A DNA stretch of 64,000 bases. It comes from Weissella viridescens. GTDB lineage: Bacteria > Bacillota > Bacilli > Lactobacillales > Lactobacillaceae. The stretch is from contig NZ_JQBM01000001.1 in the NCBI RefSeq assembly GCF_001437355.1, positions 463,088 through 527,087 of the forward strand. The letters run 5' to 3'. Each line of letters starts with the position of its first letter. Position 1 is the first letter of the stretch. This document shows positions 26,801-33,814 of the stretch, in pieces. The position numbers were made by a program, and so were the translations under genes. The notes under the pieces were generated by a model that was not told where the DNA came from, did not search any database, and saw only the letters and a program-made list of their open reading frames with translations.

Positions 26801-27984
26801 ACCGTAAATTCACCAGTAGTCGGATTAAAGTTTGTAACTAAGCCTTTTCCGCCATCATCATAAGACCAAGTCACCTTACCCTTGAAACCATTACTTGGCA
26901 CACTGTCCAACTTAGGCTTTACAACAATTCCAGTCGCTTTAATTTCTTGAGCGTTTTGCCCTGCCTGTTTACCAATATCAGTCCCCGTCAATTGACCGTT
27001 GATGTAATCCTTACGAATGTTTGTAATCTTACCCTTGGTCACTGGGTTTTCAGTATACGCTTGAATTGCGACAACATTAGACCACACTTCATTGTAGGCT
27101 GATCCAATAATTGGCTTCCAATCAGCTTGTAATTGATAGTATTCGGTACCAACTGCACCTGGCTTAACCTCCAGGGTTTCTGAATTTGCACCCTTGATTG
27201 CAACCCAAGTACCATTTTGATACTTATACCATTGATAACGCTTTGACCCTGTTAAACCAATCACTTCACCAACCCAGGCTTTACCCATGATAGTTGTTGA
27301 TGATTTTTGATCCAAGTTAATTCGTTGGTCAACTGGCTCACTATCAAAACCATAATGATCTTTACCAAAGATTCCACCTCGGACAGCGGGTCCAGACGGA
27401 GTTCCTTTACCAGCAGGCTTATTTGAAGTCGCCGCCTTCTGAACAACCTTCTTTTGTGGCGTGGTTGTCTTAGGTGCTTCAGTCTTCGTTTCAGGCGCAA
27501 CTGGTTGTGGTGTTTCTACTTGTTGTTCTGGTTCAGCAGGCTTTGAGGTCTCAGTAACATCAGTTGACTGATCACCCTTATCGTCTGTTGTTGGTTGTTG
27601 CGGCTCTTCCGCTGGCTTCTCAGCTGGCACTTGTGGTTGCTCAGAATCGGTGGTTGCATCTGTTTGCTTTTCTTCAGTAGCTGAAGTATCCAAACTTGGC
27701 GCTGACTCATCCACTGGCGCTACTGGCGCGGTTTGATTTAAGACGCTTGGATCGACTGCTTCCCCATTCAGGGTCACGACATTACTCGTTGGTCCAACCT
27801 TACTGTCATCCTTCTTCTCTGATCCCGTTTCGTTCAAGTCATCTGCCGACGCATCAGATGTCGTTGCCGACATTCCCATTGCTGACGCAAACGCGAAAAC
27901 TCCCGCAAAAACCCAATGCTTTCCAGCCTTATACATTGTAAAATGTTGTTTTGAATGTTCCATTTTGTTTCCCATTCTGCTCAT
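20809..27984 (-). CDS. Giant LPXTG wall protein with about 32 GA-module-like repeats
   Basis: 2391 residues. Residues 1-50 hold a KxYKxGKxW-type signal (MYKAGKHWVFAG...). Residues 50-200 are a Thr/Pro/Glu/Gln-rich linker. Residues 200-560 form a non-repetitive beta-rich region with Ig-like blocks. Residues about 560-2230 hold about 31 tandem three-helix repeats of 50-60 residues (core 'VDALQNLDEVTKQ.I...I..AK.IVDV..LV..AK..D'), resembling albumin-binding GA modules of Ebh/FmtB-type adhesins. A PTDPTDPKEPV wall-spanning stretch follows, then one last GA-like unit, and finally LPNTG (2357-2361), a hydrophobic helix and RRKKNGK. It is a sortase substrate and likely adhesin. Start is uncertain: ATG 27984 has no ribosome site, while ATG 27963 follows GGGA and gives MEHSKQHF. 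Confidence 0.92.
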   Translation of the reverse strand: MSRMGNKMEHSKQHFTMYKAGKHWVFAGVFAFASAMGMSATTSDASADDLNETGSEKKDDSKVGPTSNVVTLNGEAVDPSVLNQTAPVAPVDESAPSLDTSATEEKQTDATTDSEQPQVPAEKPAEEPQQPTTDDKGDQSTDVTETSKPAEPEQQVETPQPVAPETKTEAPKTTTPQKKVVQKAATSNKPAGKGTPSGPAVRGGIFGKDHYGFDSEPVDQRINLDQKSSTTIMGKAWVGEVIGLTGSKRYQWYKYQNGTWVAIKGANSETLEVKPGAVGTEYYQLQADWKPIIGSAYNEVWSNVVAIQAYTENPVTKGKITNIRKDYINGQLTGTDIGKQAGQNAQEIKATGIVVKPKLDSVPSNGFKGKVTWSYDDGGKGLVTNFNPTTGEFTVTNDRAKVGSIKITATMDLGAGYNKVVTSETVNVTIGVEDQKGYEGDKITIPLVGFDESMTKEPIAGTGGLWGKKGTDGYWVQWYEGDPNDKSTWKKVGGLLKDGDLASKSLVVDGTMENNNKNYFAQLITRGGTADTFYPNETANQAQLDSVSFVTGASKITVMPLADAIEDAKAQIDKLPNLQIQEKDDFKSTLDQATKIDDVRNTLNEAKQKDAANLKAAKDAAKKELPALELLTPKQHNGYQERIDAADTIDEVNGILDEAKASQAAKEALNKHKQEIKQKIADMAGMTVDGVTYPGISDLQKQNYEDALDGADLTHEMLDAYFEQVKKLNDKQALSAAQEGVGQLLIEIVPKETDRNAYNDRVKNATTADDLEQILADARDSDTKAAKKDATDAINALEDLTAQEKNDFLDRVNKSNSVKEITGILTEAREKDEANRQQKLLDETKNKAKEAINGMAELGDEAADFKKRVDAATSIDEVKAIATEASKRNAELIVQKQLEAAKEAGKNSVNELEYLSDEEKQDFIAQIEAGKTIEEVNTVVNKAKQLDATHKAEREKEFQELKDKANQQIDDLKDLTDLENKDFKEMINQLLEPTDENLAELKKILKDAQMQDEMNRVQKQLDAAKEEAKKKIADMNYLTNKDELNRQIDAAVNGDEVSEIWSNAVIENERLRQENDLKKLKEESIKQIDALTNVSQDAKDAAKQIVQDSLDAKTINDQVIALKDLDTQIGNKKIEANKTLKDFNGLRDADVIEFQDRVNGATSLQEIDDILTEAKTKSDDNELQLKKEAALEEIKNMGFLDENSIPGRPGRPNVKNGKDYFANNVNNAKTTKEIEDALKAARDADNAEHYSQQSSVLEALNEAKNIGEHLDIYQKIMDMMNDAINATQMDAIYDVIDAKEAELLQNAKDSANATVDSLTNLDDATKQKIKQQIADGTLGSSILEIADLAKAQDAALSVVEGLQNIDQATKNKAKQDIINATTELNVQEIADAAKAQDAANLKKSQTDAEAAVNALQHLTLDEKKRFTDQIADATKIVDVDQIVADAKALDTLKGQKEVAKETVDALENITPERKAEINATIDGAKDKAAIDQLVTDAQAEDARNLADSQKAGKEAVDALQNLDEVTKQAIKDQIDQAKKIVDVNALVENAKDQDAKTLKQNQDRANDVIGQLPNLSDAQKQEFQNRVNGATTIEDVKKIREEAEALDKLLGQKQAAKEVVDALANISDERKQIIKEAIDKAQDEVTINKLVEDAKAEDQANLVARQDNGSAIVDALPNISESRKQNIKEAIKNATKIVDVDKLVSDAQTEDAENLKRAQTNGKQTVGDLDKLDDSRKKGFQDRIDAAATIDEVDAIVKEAIAANVLQRQKDAAKEIVEKLPNLREETRDSALQGIDDALTKEQIDKLVEDAKLEDQTELKKHQEIAKDRVENFPNLDDARKQEIKDAIDASDNIAEIDQIVADAKAEDSGNLEDAINAGKGTVDKLPSLKDDVKQQLKDKLDAAETVQEVKDILDDAKAQDILQGQKDAAKPQIDDLKNLDDKTKQDISDAIDAATDKETIDQIIADAKKNDQAVLDARKETSKDIIDGLKNLDDVTKQEILDKIKDADNLVDVDKLVDDAKISNANKLKELQDKAKEAVDKLPNLTPEEKAGFDKQIDDAVSGDELDRIVDAANKQADKNLEDAKEAAKEEVKQNPNLSDEEKDAINTGIDESKTLDEVDSKVDDANKQGDQNLEDAKEEAKKEVDANENLSKEEKEEIKKEIDDKTSTDDVEKEVDDANKQGDKNLEDAKDEAKQEIDKNPNLSDKEKDEIKKEIDDAKTTDEVDKKVEEIKPIDPTDPTDPKEPVDPTDPTDPKEPVEPTDPTDPKKPVNPDGSNDDLNPKKPVAPKNPADSKETANPTTPKDDLAETKRKVKNQLEQLVGLDNQTKDALMKQIDAANSNEEIYAILNQARKALPNTGVASSHLLEAFGMLMLSLGLFMPFRRKKNGK
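21170..21285. repeat. Direct repeats encoding PTDPTDPKEPV
   Basis: Tandem, nearly identical units of about 33 bases inside the giant surface gene encode the proline-rich wall-spanning segment. They are prone to copy-number change. Confidence 0.8.
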
Positions 27985-28055
27985 ATTATGCTATTTATTT
28001 TATTTTTATAAAAAAATGCCACTTGATTTAACTTCCCAATCCGTGGCCAATTTAT

Positions 28056-28061
28056 ATTATA
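28056..28061 (-). promoter_or_regulatory. Extended -10 promoter of the giant surface gene
   Basis: Minus strand TGGTATAAT about 75-95 bases before the candidate start codons. The -35 is weak. It implies a 5' leader of about 70-85 bases. Confidence 0.7.
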
Positions 28062-28401
28062 CCATTTAGCACAACTTCTGCCACTATAAATTGTATTTAA
28101 TATTTATTTTTCTGATTGTTTTTTAAATTTATACAAATTGATAAATATAATTCACAAAATATAAAACAAGGACTGCTATAATCGTATTGTGAGAAAAAGA
28201 TGTGATAAAAAATGTATTTTGTCATTAAAAAGAATTGATATACATGATATTAGAAAAGAAAATATAGAATTCTATTTAAATACATTATATATATCATCTC
28301 AAGGAAAGCCTTTATTCACCGCTATTTTAAGGGGAAAAATACGAAAAAAAAGCGAAACACAAGCCTGTGTTTCACTTCGTTATACATATTTTAAAATCGG
28401 T
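28062..28401. other. AT-rich intergenic region with a terminator at its right end
   Basis: No gene is supported. A 77-codon plus-strand frame from GTG 28189 lacks a ribosome site and runs into the NhaC terminator. At 28344-28378 the minus strand forms GAAACACA / TGTGTTTC followed by T8, the terminator of the transporter gene at 28402. Confidence 0.6.
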
Positions 28402-29763
28402 CTAGTTGACATCTTCAGGTAGTCGCTTCAAGCCAATTCCAGTCCAAGCTGAAATTAATGAGAAGATTGGTGATACCCATGCAAAAATCGCAAATAATGC
28501 AAAACTGGTGACAGGGACATTCAAAGTTTGTGCGGCAAAACTTCCCGCGACCCCCCACGGCACTAAGTAATTCATTACAGTCCCTGAATCTTCAAGGGTT
28601 CGACCAAGTGCTAATGGCGATAGCTTCACTCGCTTAAAGACTGGCTTCCAAAGTTGGCCCGGTAAAATCGTTGCCAAGTATTGTTCACCAATCATAAAGT
28701 TAGCCAAAATTCCGGTGATGATGGTTCCTGTTACAGCTGACGCCTGCGTCTTAACACGCTTAATGACTGGAGCCATAAAGTCTTGCAAGATATTCTCCTG
28801 CGAGAGCATCCCACCGAGCGCCAATGCTAACATAATAATGATGACCGTTGGCATCATTGACAACATACCTCCACGGTTAAGCAACGCTTGGATGGTTGGG
28901 TTGTCCGCAGAAGTTTTAAACCCATTCAGAATGGTATCACTCAAAGCCGTTAGCGAATGATTCATCAAGAAAATAAATGAAGAAAGTACGACATTGATCA
29001 TTAATGTTGGGATGGCAGGAATTTTTGCCCATGCCATCACAAACAATAATACCAACAAAAGCAATGACCAAAAATTAGGTTGTAATTGATTTTGCAATGA
29101 AGTGATGGACGCCAAACTTGCCGTCGCATGGTTTTGTAAACCTAAAACCGTAAAAGCAACTAATGATACAACAAAGGCTGGAATCGTTGTCCACATTAAG
29201 TTCTTGATATGATCAAATAAATCAGTACCAGCAATCGAAGCAGCTAAGTTAGTTGAATCTGACAATGGTGAACTCTTATCGCCAAAAATTGCCCCAGAAA
29301 TGATTGCTCCAGCCAGTACTGGCGCTGGAAATCCTAACGTCAAACCAACTCCCATCAAAGCAACTCCGACTGTGGCTATTGTCGTAAAGGCCGACCCAAT
29401 TGCCGTTCCAATCAAAGCCGGAATCAAAAAGGCAGCTGGCAAAAACCATGTTGGATTAGCTAAGTTTAATCCGGTCCACAGTAACGTTGGAATCACGCCT
29501 ACTGCCATCCACAGCCCAATCAACATCCCTATTAATAGGAATAAAAAGATTGGCGCCAGTCCTGTTTGGATCCCTGACAAGAGTTGGTTCTGCAAGTCAT
29601 TCCATGAAAAATGGTTCAGCCGTCCAAAAATCATTGTCACCATAATTGCTGTAACCAATGGCACAAATGGTGGTAAGTGGAATTGAATAATACTTACGCC
29701 AAAAATAGCAAATAATAAAACCATCAAAAGTGTAACTGATATAAATCTGTGTTTGTTTTCCAT
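28402..29763 (-). CDS. nhaC: NhaC-family Na+/H+ antiporter-like transporter (copy 1)
   Basis: A 453-residue polytopic membrane protein with about 11-12 hydrophobic helices. It contains family blocks 'SGAIFGDKSSPLSDSTNLAASIAGTDLFDHI' and 'LEDSGTVMNYLVPWGVAGSFAAQTLNVP'. It is about 65-70 percent identical by eye to the copy at 31451. The Na+/H+ exchanger label is the family name. Because a T-box controls this gene, the real substrate is more likely an amino acid moved with Na+ or H+ (inference from regulation; NhaC members under T-box control are known in Firmicutes). GGAG lies nine bases before ATG. Expressed from a promoter just after dacA. Confidence 0.88.
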   Translation of the reverse strand: MENKHRFISVTLLMVLLFAIFGVSIIQFHLPPFVPLVTAIMVTMIFGRLNHFSWNDLQNQLLSGIQTGLAPIFLFLLIGMLIGLWMAVGVIPTLLWTGLNLANPTWFLPAAFLIPALIGTAIGSAFTTIATVGVALMGVGLTLGFPAPVLAGAIISGAIFGDKSSPLSDSTNLAASIAGTDLFDHIKNLMWTTIPAFVVSLVAFTVLGLQNHATASLASITSLQNQLQPNFWSLLLLVLLFVMAWAKIPAIPTLMINVVLSSFIFLMNHSLTALSDTILNGFKTSADNPTIQALLNRGGMLSMMPTVIIIMLALALGGMLSQENILQDFMAPVIKRVKTQASAVTGTIITGILANFMIGEQYLATILPGQLWKPVFKRVKLSPLALGRTLEDSGTVMNYLVPWGVAGSFAAQTLNVPVTSFALFAIFAWVSPIFSLISAWTGIGLKRLPEDVN

Positions 29764-29892
29764 AAGGATATCTCCATCTCATTTTTTAGTAACGTGTGTC
29801 TATGTGCTCCAATTAAATGTGATATCGAATCAAACCACCTGATGTTTCCTTTAGTTCAAATACCCCAATGTCCTTACCTCCTTAAAATAAAA

Positions 29893-30108
29893 AAAAGCCC
29901 CAACTATGCCTTAGCATAGTTGGGACGATATTAGTATCTACTAATCCGCGGTACCACCCAAAATTATATTCGACAAATAGACTTGCCAAATACCTCTTTG
30001 ATACTACTATTCGCATGTAAATAATTCAGTAACTAAACCTGCGCCGCTCACAGCAATACACGACTTCTCTGACATACAATTTAGCTACCTACTGACTTAA
30101 TGTAACCA
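29893..30108 (-). promoter_or_regulatory. T-box riboswitch upstream of nhaC copy 1
   Basis: Minus-strand leader with 'TGTCAGAGAAG' (stem I K-turn region), 'GAGCGGCGCAGG', the invariant T-box core GGTGGTACCGCGG (about 29946-29958), and a terminator stem CCCAACTATGC / GCATAGTTGGG with T7 at about 29893-29925. Uncharged tRNA should stabilise the antiterminator and allow expression. I could not assign the specifier codon with confidence, so the cognate amino acid is open. Confidence 0.93.
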
Positions 30109-30137
30109 ATACTACTCAGCATTCTCTCATTTGTCAA
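30109..30137 (-). promoter_or_regulatory. Sigma-A promoter of the T-box/nhaC unit
   Basis: TTGACA (plus-strand 30132-30137), 17-base spacer, TAGTAT (30109-30114). It begins six bases after the dacA stop, so the transporter has its own promoter. Confidence 0.8.
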
Positions 30138-30142
30138 ACATT

Positions 30143-31369
30143 TTATGAAACTTTTTGAATCAAAGTGGTAAAAATGTCTGCCTTTTCGACATTTTTAGTT
30201 GGATATAACTTAACACTCGGCGTTTTCCCATCAATAAAGTCAGCATCAGTTTTTTGATCAAAAGCAACTTTCCCTGAGGCAATTACTTTATGCACTTGAA
30301 GGGGCGCAGCCACGTTTTTCTTAGGCATGATTGCCTTCACCGTTATTTCACCATCAGTTCGTTTTGTGAAATATTGTTGACCATCTTTCGTATCAAGGGC
30401 AACCTGTCCGTGATTACCAGCAGCATTGTCTATTTTAATTGTATGGTCAGTTTGCGGCGTTTGTGTTTTAGTCTGATTCTGCACCTGATCTAACACCGAT
30501 AAAGTCTGATTGAAAATTTCTTGGCGCGGATGATCATTTGTATTCAAAACAACCGTAATTACTGGTTGTTGATTGAGCTTTCCATGTGTGACCAAATTCG
30601 ACCCATTATTCGGTGTAAGCCCCGTTTTCAAACCATCGATTTGATACTTTTGATTACCCAACAATAAATTCGTATTTTTCAGAGTCATATTTGTCCCGTC
30701 GGGCAACGGAAAGTCAGCTTCCTTCTTCTGGGTATAGGTTAAAATTTGAGGATAGTCATCAACCAGATGCTTGGCAATCAACGCAATTTCACGTGCCGAA
30801 AATTTGTTCTCAGCACTTGGTGCAACAGAATTGTCTTCAAACGTTCCTAAATCACCATTCCGTAACCCTGAAGCTGAATACATTTTAGGATTTTTAATCC
30901 CCCAACTTGATAACAAGGTTTCAGCTTGACGGTAATAATCTTCTTGCGAACCAGCCACTAAATGAGCTAACTCCATGGCTGCTGCATTAGATGACTCGAT
31001 CAAAGTTGCATCCAAAATTTGCGAGACTGTATACGTCCGGTTTGTCGTCATCGGCACATTTGCTACGCTGGCATCTTGACTAAACGCTGCAATGTCGGTC
31101 GGCACCTTCACTTTTTGGTCTAGTGCTAATTCGTGATTTTGAATTTTTTGTTCTAGCATGTATACCACGATTAATTTAGACACTGAAGCAACCGGTAAGC
31201 GCTCTCGCCCATTTTGATCGGCCAGTACTTGACCGGTGTTGGCTTGTATAACAACCGCAGAGCCCATATTAGTGTTGGGTGTCACCACCGCCGCCTGTAC
31301 AACTTGTGCTGGCACCACTGCTAACCCAGCAACTAAGGCACTAATTTTTAAATACTTAAATAATTTCAT
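30143..31369 (-). CDS. dacA: D-alanyl-D-alanine carboxypeptidase, PBP5 type
   Basis: Trims the terminal D-Ala of peptidoglycan stem peptides at the cell surface. 408 residues from ATG 31369, which has AGAGGAAG eight bases upstream; a GTG at 31378 is less likely. It has a signal peptide (1-27, 'AQVVQA'), S62-V-S-K65, S126-S-N128 and a KTG motif (near 228), then a PBP5 C-terminal beta domain. A typical amphipathic membrane anchor is not clear: the last residues are 'NVEKADIFTTLIQKVS', only mildly amphipathic. It sits between the two T-box transporter units but has no T-box itself. Confidence 0.93.
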   Translation of the reverse strand: MKLFKYLKISALVAGLAVVPAQVVQAAVVTPNTNMGSAVVIQANTGQVLADQNGRERLPVASVSKLIVVYMLEQKIQNHELALDQKVKVPTDIAAFSQDASVANVPMTTNRTYTVSQILDATLIESSNAAAMELAHLVAGSQEDYYRQAETLLSSWGIKNPKMYSASGLRNGDLGTFEDNSVAPSAENKFSAREIALIAKHLVDDYPQILTYTQKKEADFPLPDGTNMTLKNTNLLLGNQKYQIDGLKTGLTPNNGSNLVTHGKLNQQPVITVVLNTNDHPRQEIFNQTLSVLDQVQNQTKTQTPQTDHTIKIDNAAGNHGQVALDTKDGQQYFTKRTDGEITVKAIMPKKNVAAPLQVHKVIASGKVAFDQKTDADFIDGKTPSVKLYPTKNVEKADIFTTLIQKVS

Positions 31370-31450
31370 TTGTGTCACTTCCTCTTCATGAGGATAGTAT
31401 ACAAAACTCCTGTCTAGTTTGTCTCAGATTCACCAAAATTTATGACTATG

Positions 31451-32809
31451 TTAATCATCATTTTGTGCTAAACCAACCTTCGTCATGGCTGAAATCATTG
31501 AACAGATGGGCGATGCCCATGCAAAGATCGCAAAGACAGTGAAATGCGTAACAGGAACGCCTAATGTCTGGGCGCAAAAGCTTCCCGCAACACCCCAAGG
31601 AACAAGATAATTGACAACAGTTCCAGAATCTTCAAGCGTCCGACTCAAGGCTACCGGCGCAAGGCCCAGACGTTTGAACGTTGGTTTCCATAGCTCACCT
31701 GGTAAAATCGTCGCCAAACATTTTTCACCAATCATAAAATTCGCTAAAATCCCCGTTAATAGCGTCCCAATAACCGCTTCAGCCTGCGTCCGAACTTGTT
31801 TAATAAGCGGCGCCATAAAATCTGCTAGAATCGCTTCTTCAGTTAGAATACCACCGAGTGCCAAAGCTAAGATAATGATTAAAACAGTCCCCATCATCGA
31901 TAGCATGCCACCACGATTTAATAGATCCTGAACCATTGGATCACTTGAAGTGGTCTTAAACCCATCCATAATAACGTGATTTAACGTCATGACACTATTA
32001 CTTTGCAGAAAAACGACTGCAGACGCTGTTACATTAATAAGTAAAGTTGGAATCGCCGGTATTTTAAGCCAAGCCGTTACAAACAACAGACCAATTAAAG
32101 TTAAACTCCACCATTGTGGTGTTAAATGCGATTGTAAACTCATCAAACTTTCAGCACTTGCTCCCGTGTGATGCATTAATCCCAAGCCGGTAAACCCAAT
32201 CAACGATAATCCAAACGCGGGAATGGTTGTCCACATCATATTCTTAATGTGTTCAAACAACTCACTCCCTGCAATTGAAGCAGCTAAATTAGTCGACCCT
32301 GATAAGGGTGAACTTTTATCTCCAAAGATGGCCCCTGAAATAATAGCTCCTGCCAACATCGGCATCGGAATACCAAAGGTTGTCCCAATCCCCATTAACG
32401 CAACGCCAATCGTCGCAATCGTCGTAAATGATGATCCAATCGCGGTACCAATAACAGCACTAATCACGAAGGCGGCCGGTAAGAACCAGTCAGGTCGCGC
32501 CAACTGTAAACCACTCCACAATAGGGTCGAGATAACACCATCCCTCATCCATAAAGCAATAATCATGCCAATCAATAAAAATAGAAAAATAGGTGATAAA
32601 CCAATCCGCACACCGGCTAAAAGTTGATTTTGAACAGATTGCCATGAGTACCCATTTAATCGCCCAAAAATCATCGTTATCATTAACCCTAATGTCAACG
32701 GCACATATGGTGCTAGTTTGAAGTAAATCATACCAACGCCAAATATCAACATTAATCCAACAATTAAAACTGTTACCGAAACAAATCTTCTCCGTTTTTG
32801 TTGCGTCAT
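31451..32809 (-). CDS. nhaC: NhaC-family Na+/H+ antiporter-like transporter (copy 2)
   Basis: Paralogue of the 28402 gene with the same blocks ('GAIFGDKSSPLSGSTNLAASIAG', 'LEDSGTVVNYLVPWGVAGSF') and nearly the same length (452 residues from ATG 32809). The open frame continues upstream through the T-box terminator to 32893, but that part is leader; ATG 32809 follows GGGGA at normal distance. One visible difference is 'GEKCLATILPGELWKP' against 'GEQYLATILPGQLWKP' in copy 1. The two genes likely arose by tandem duplication of the whole T-box-transporter unit. Confidence 0.88.
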   Translation of the reverse strand: MTQQKRRRFVSVTVLIVGLMLIFGVGMIYFKLAPYVPLTLGLMITMIFGRLNGYSWQSVQNQLLAGVRIGLSPIFLFLLIGMIIALWMRDGVISTLLWSGLQLARPDWFLPAAFVISAVIGTAIGSSFTTIATIGVALMGIGTTFGIPMPMLAGAIISGAIFGDKSSPLSGSTNLAASIAGSELFEHIKNMMWTTIPAFGLSLIGFTGLGLMHHTGASAESLMSLQSHLTPQWWSLTLIGLLFVTAWLKIPAIPTLLINVTASAVVFLQSNSVMTLNHVIMDGFKTTSSDPMVQDLLNRGGMLSMMGTVLIIILALALGGILTEEAILADFMAPLIKQVRTQAEAVIGTLLTGILANFMIGEKCLATILPGELWKPTFKRLGLAPVALSRTLEDSGTVVNYLVPWGVAGSFCAQTLGVPVTHFTVFAIFAWASPICSMISAMTKVGLAQNDD

Positions 32810-32839
32810 TTTTAATCCCCCACTAAATTTACCCAAATA

Positions 32840-33044
32840 AAAAATCCCAACTAGATTTAAGCCTAGTCGGGACGATGTTAACCGCGGTACCACCCAAAAT
32901 TATATTGAATACGTTCAATATCACTTCATTCGATTTATTTATGAGTTTTATGGTTATATTTCGTATCCTAGACCTGCGCCGCTCCCAGCTATCCACGGCT
33001 TCTCTGACATACAATCAAGGATCTTACTGTCATTTATGAGGTTA
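32840..33044 (-). promoter_or_regulatory. T-box riboswitch upstream of nhaC copy 2
   Basis: The same elements as the first T-box: TGTCAGAGAAG, GAGCGGCGCAGG, GGTGGTACCGCGG (about 32882-32894) and a terminator stem CCCGACTAGG / CTAGTTGGG with T6 at about 32842-32874. The stem I region between the GCAGG and T-box elements differs from copy 1, so the two leaders may read different codons. Confidence 0.92.
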
Positions 33045-33073
33045 ACTCTAATCTTATTTTAATGTATTGTCAA
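33045..33073 (-). promoter_or_regulatory. Promoter of the second T-box unit
   Basis: TTGACA (33068-33073), 17-base spacer, TAGAGT (33045-33050), minus strand. Confidence 0.65.
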
Positions 33074-33075
33074 GA

Positions 33076-33106
33076 AAAAAAGCAGTCCCAATTTAAGGAC
33101 TGCTCA
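33076..33106 (-). terminator. Terminator after the nitroreductase gene
   Basis: Minus strand AGCAGTCC / GGGACTGCT stem followed by T7. It also overlaps the -35 side of the second T-box promoter. Confidence 0.85.
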
Positions 33107-33110
33107 TTCA

Positions 33111-33722
33111 TTAATCATTTACTGAGATAAAACGCACTTCATCTGCTACATAATCTTTGTCTTGGGCGGGCGCTTCAATTGAACCAAACACGAATTGCGC
33201 ACGCAAACGCCAATTTTCTGGAACATTGAAGGCAACTCGAACATCTTCATCAATCAATGGGTTGTAGTGTTGCAAATTACCACCCAAACCGTGCTCACGC
33301 GCTGTCAACCAGAGTGAGTATGAAACGATACCAATCGCTTGTTCTGACCAATCATAGAAATTAGCTGCATAAGTTGGTACATCTGTTTCCAGTTGCTTCA
33401 CAACATCTGTATCTGTAAACAACAAGACTGTTCCATAAGCATTTTTAAAGCCATTTAATTTGGCCAAGGTTCCCTCAAAAGCTTCCGGATCGGAAACGAC
33501 CTGACGCATGCGTTCAATGACCATATCCCACAAAGCCTCATGTTGGTCACCAAAGGCAAATACAGCGCGAACAGTTTGGCTATTAAAAGCACTTGGCGTT
33601 TCTCGAATTGTATCTTTGAACATTTGTTCTAATTCAGCATAGGTGTACGGCACATCATGCCCCAATGCATAAAATGAACGACGAGCTGTTTGCAATTCTA
33701 ATAATGAGTTAAATTCTTCCAT
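33111..33722 (-). CDS. Nitroreductase family protein (FMN oxidoreductase)
   Basis: A 203-residue flavin oxidoreductase of the small nitroreductase family: 'LELQTARRSFYALG' (the phosphate-binding RRSxR-like start), 'TPSAFNSQTVRAVFAFG' (the family's PSxxNxQ block) and 'EHGLGGNLQHYNP' near 165. ATG 33722 with GGGAG upstream is used instead of the earlier in-frame 33758. Probably cytosolic; the substrate is unknown. It is close to the YdgI/Nfr subgroup common in lactobacilli. Confidence 0.9.
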   Translation of the reverse strand: MEEFNSLLELQTARRSFYALGHDVPYTYAELEQMFKDTIRETPSAFNSQTVRAVFAFGDQHEALWDMVIERMRQVVSDPEAFEGTLAKLNGFKNAYGTVLLFTDTDVVKQLETDVPTYAANFYDWSEQAIGIVSYSLWLTAREHGLGGNLQHYNPLIDEDVRVAFNVPENWRLRAQFVFGSIEAPAQDKDYVADEVRFISVND

Positions 33723-33814
33723 GATAAATACTCCCTTTTCAAATAACGTGACTAACACCTTACAAAAAGTAAGTATACATCACCACAAAAAGTAAGTAAA
33801 GGATTTATCGCTTT

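Noticed and set aside
28189..28422. 77-codon plus-strand frame from GTG
   Set aside because: No ribosome site, a TATAAT box only a few bases upstream, and it runs through the terminator and into the end of the NhaC gene. Composition is non-coding.
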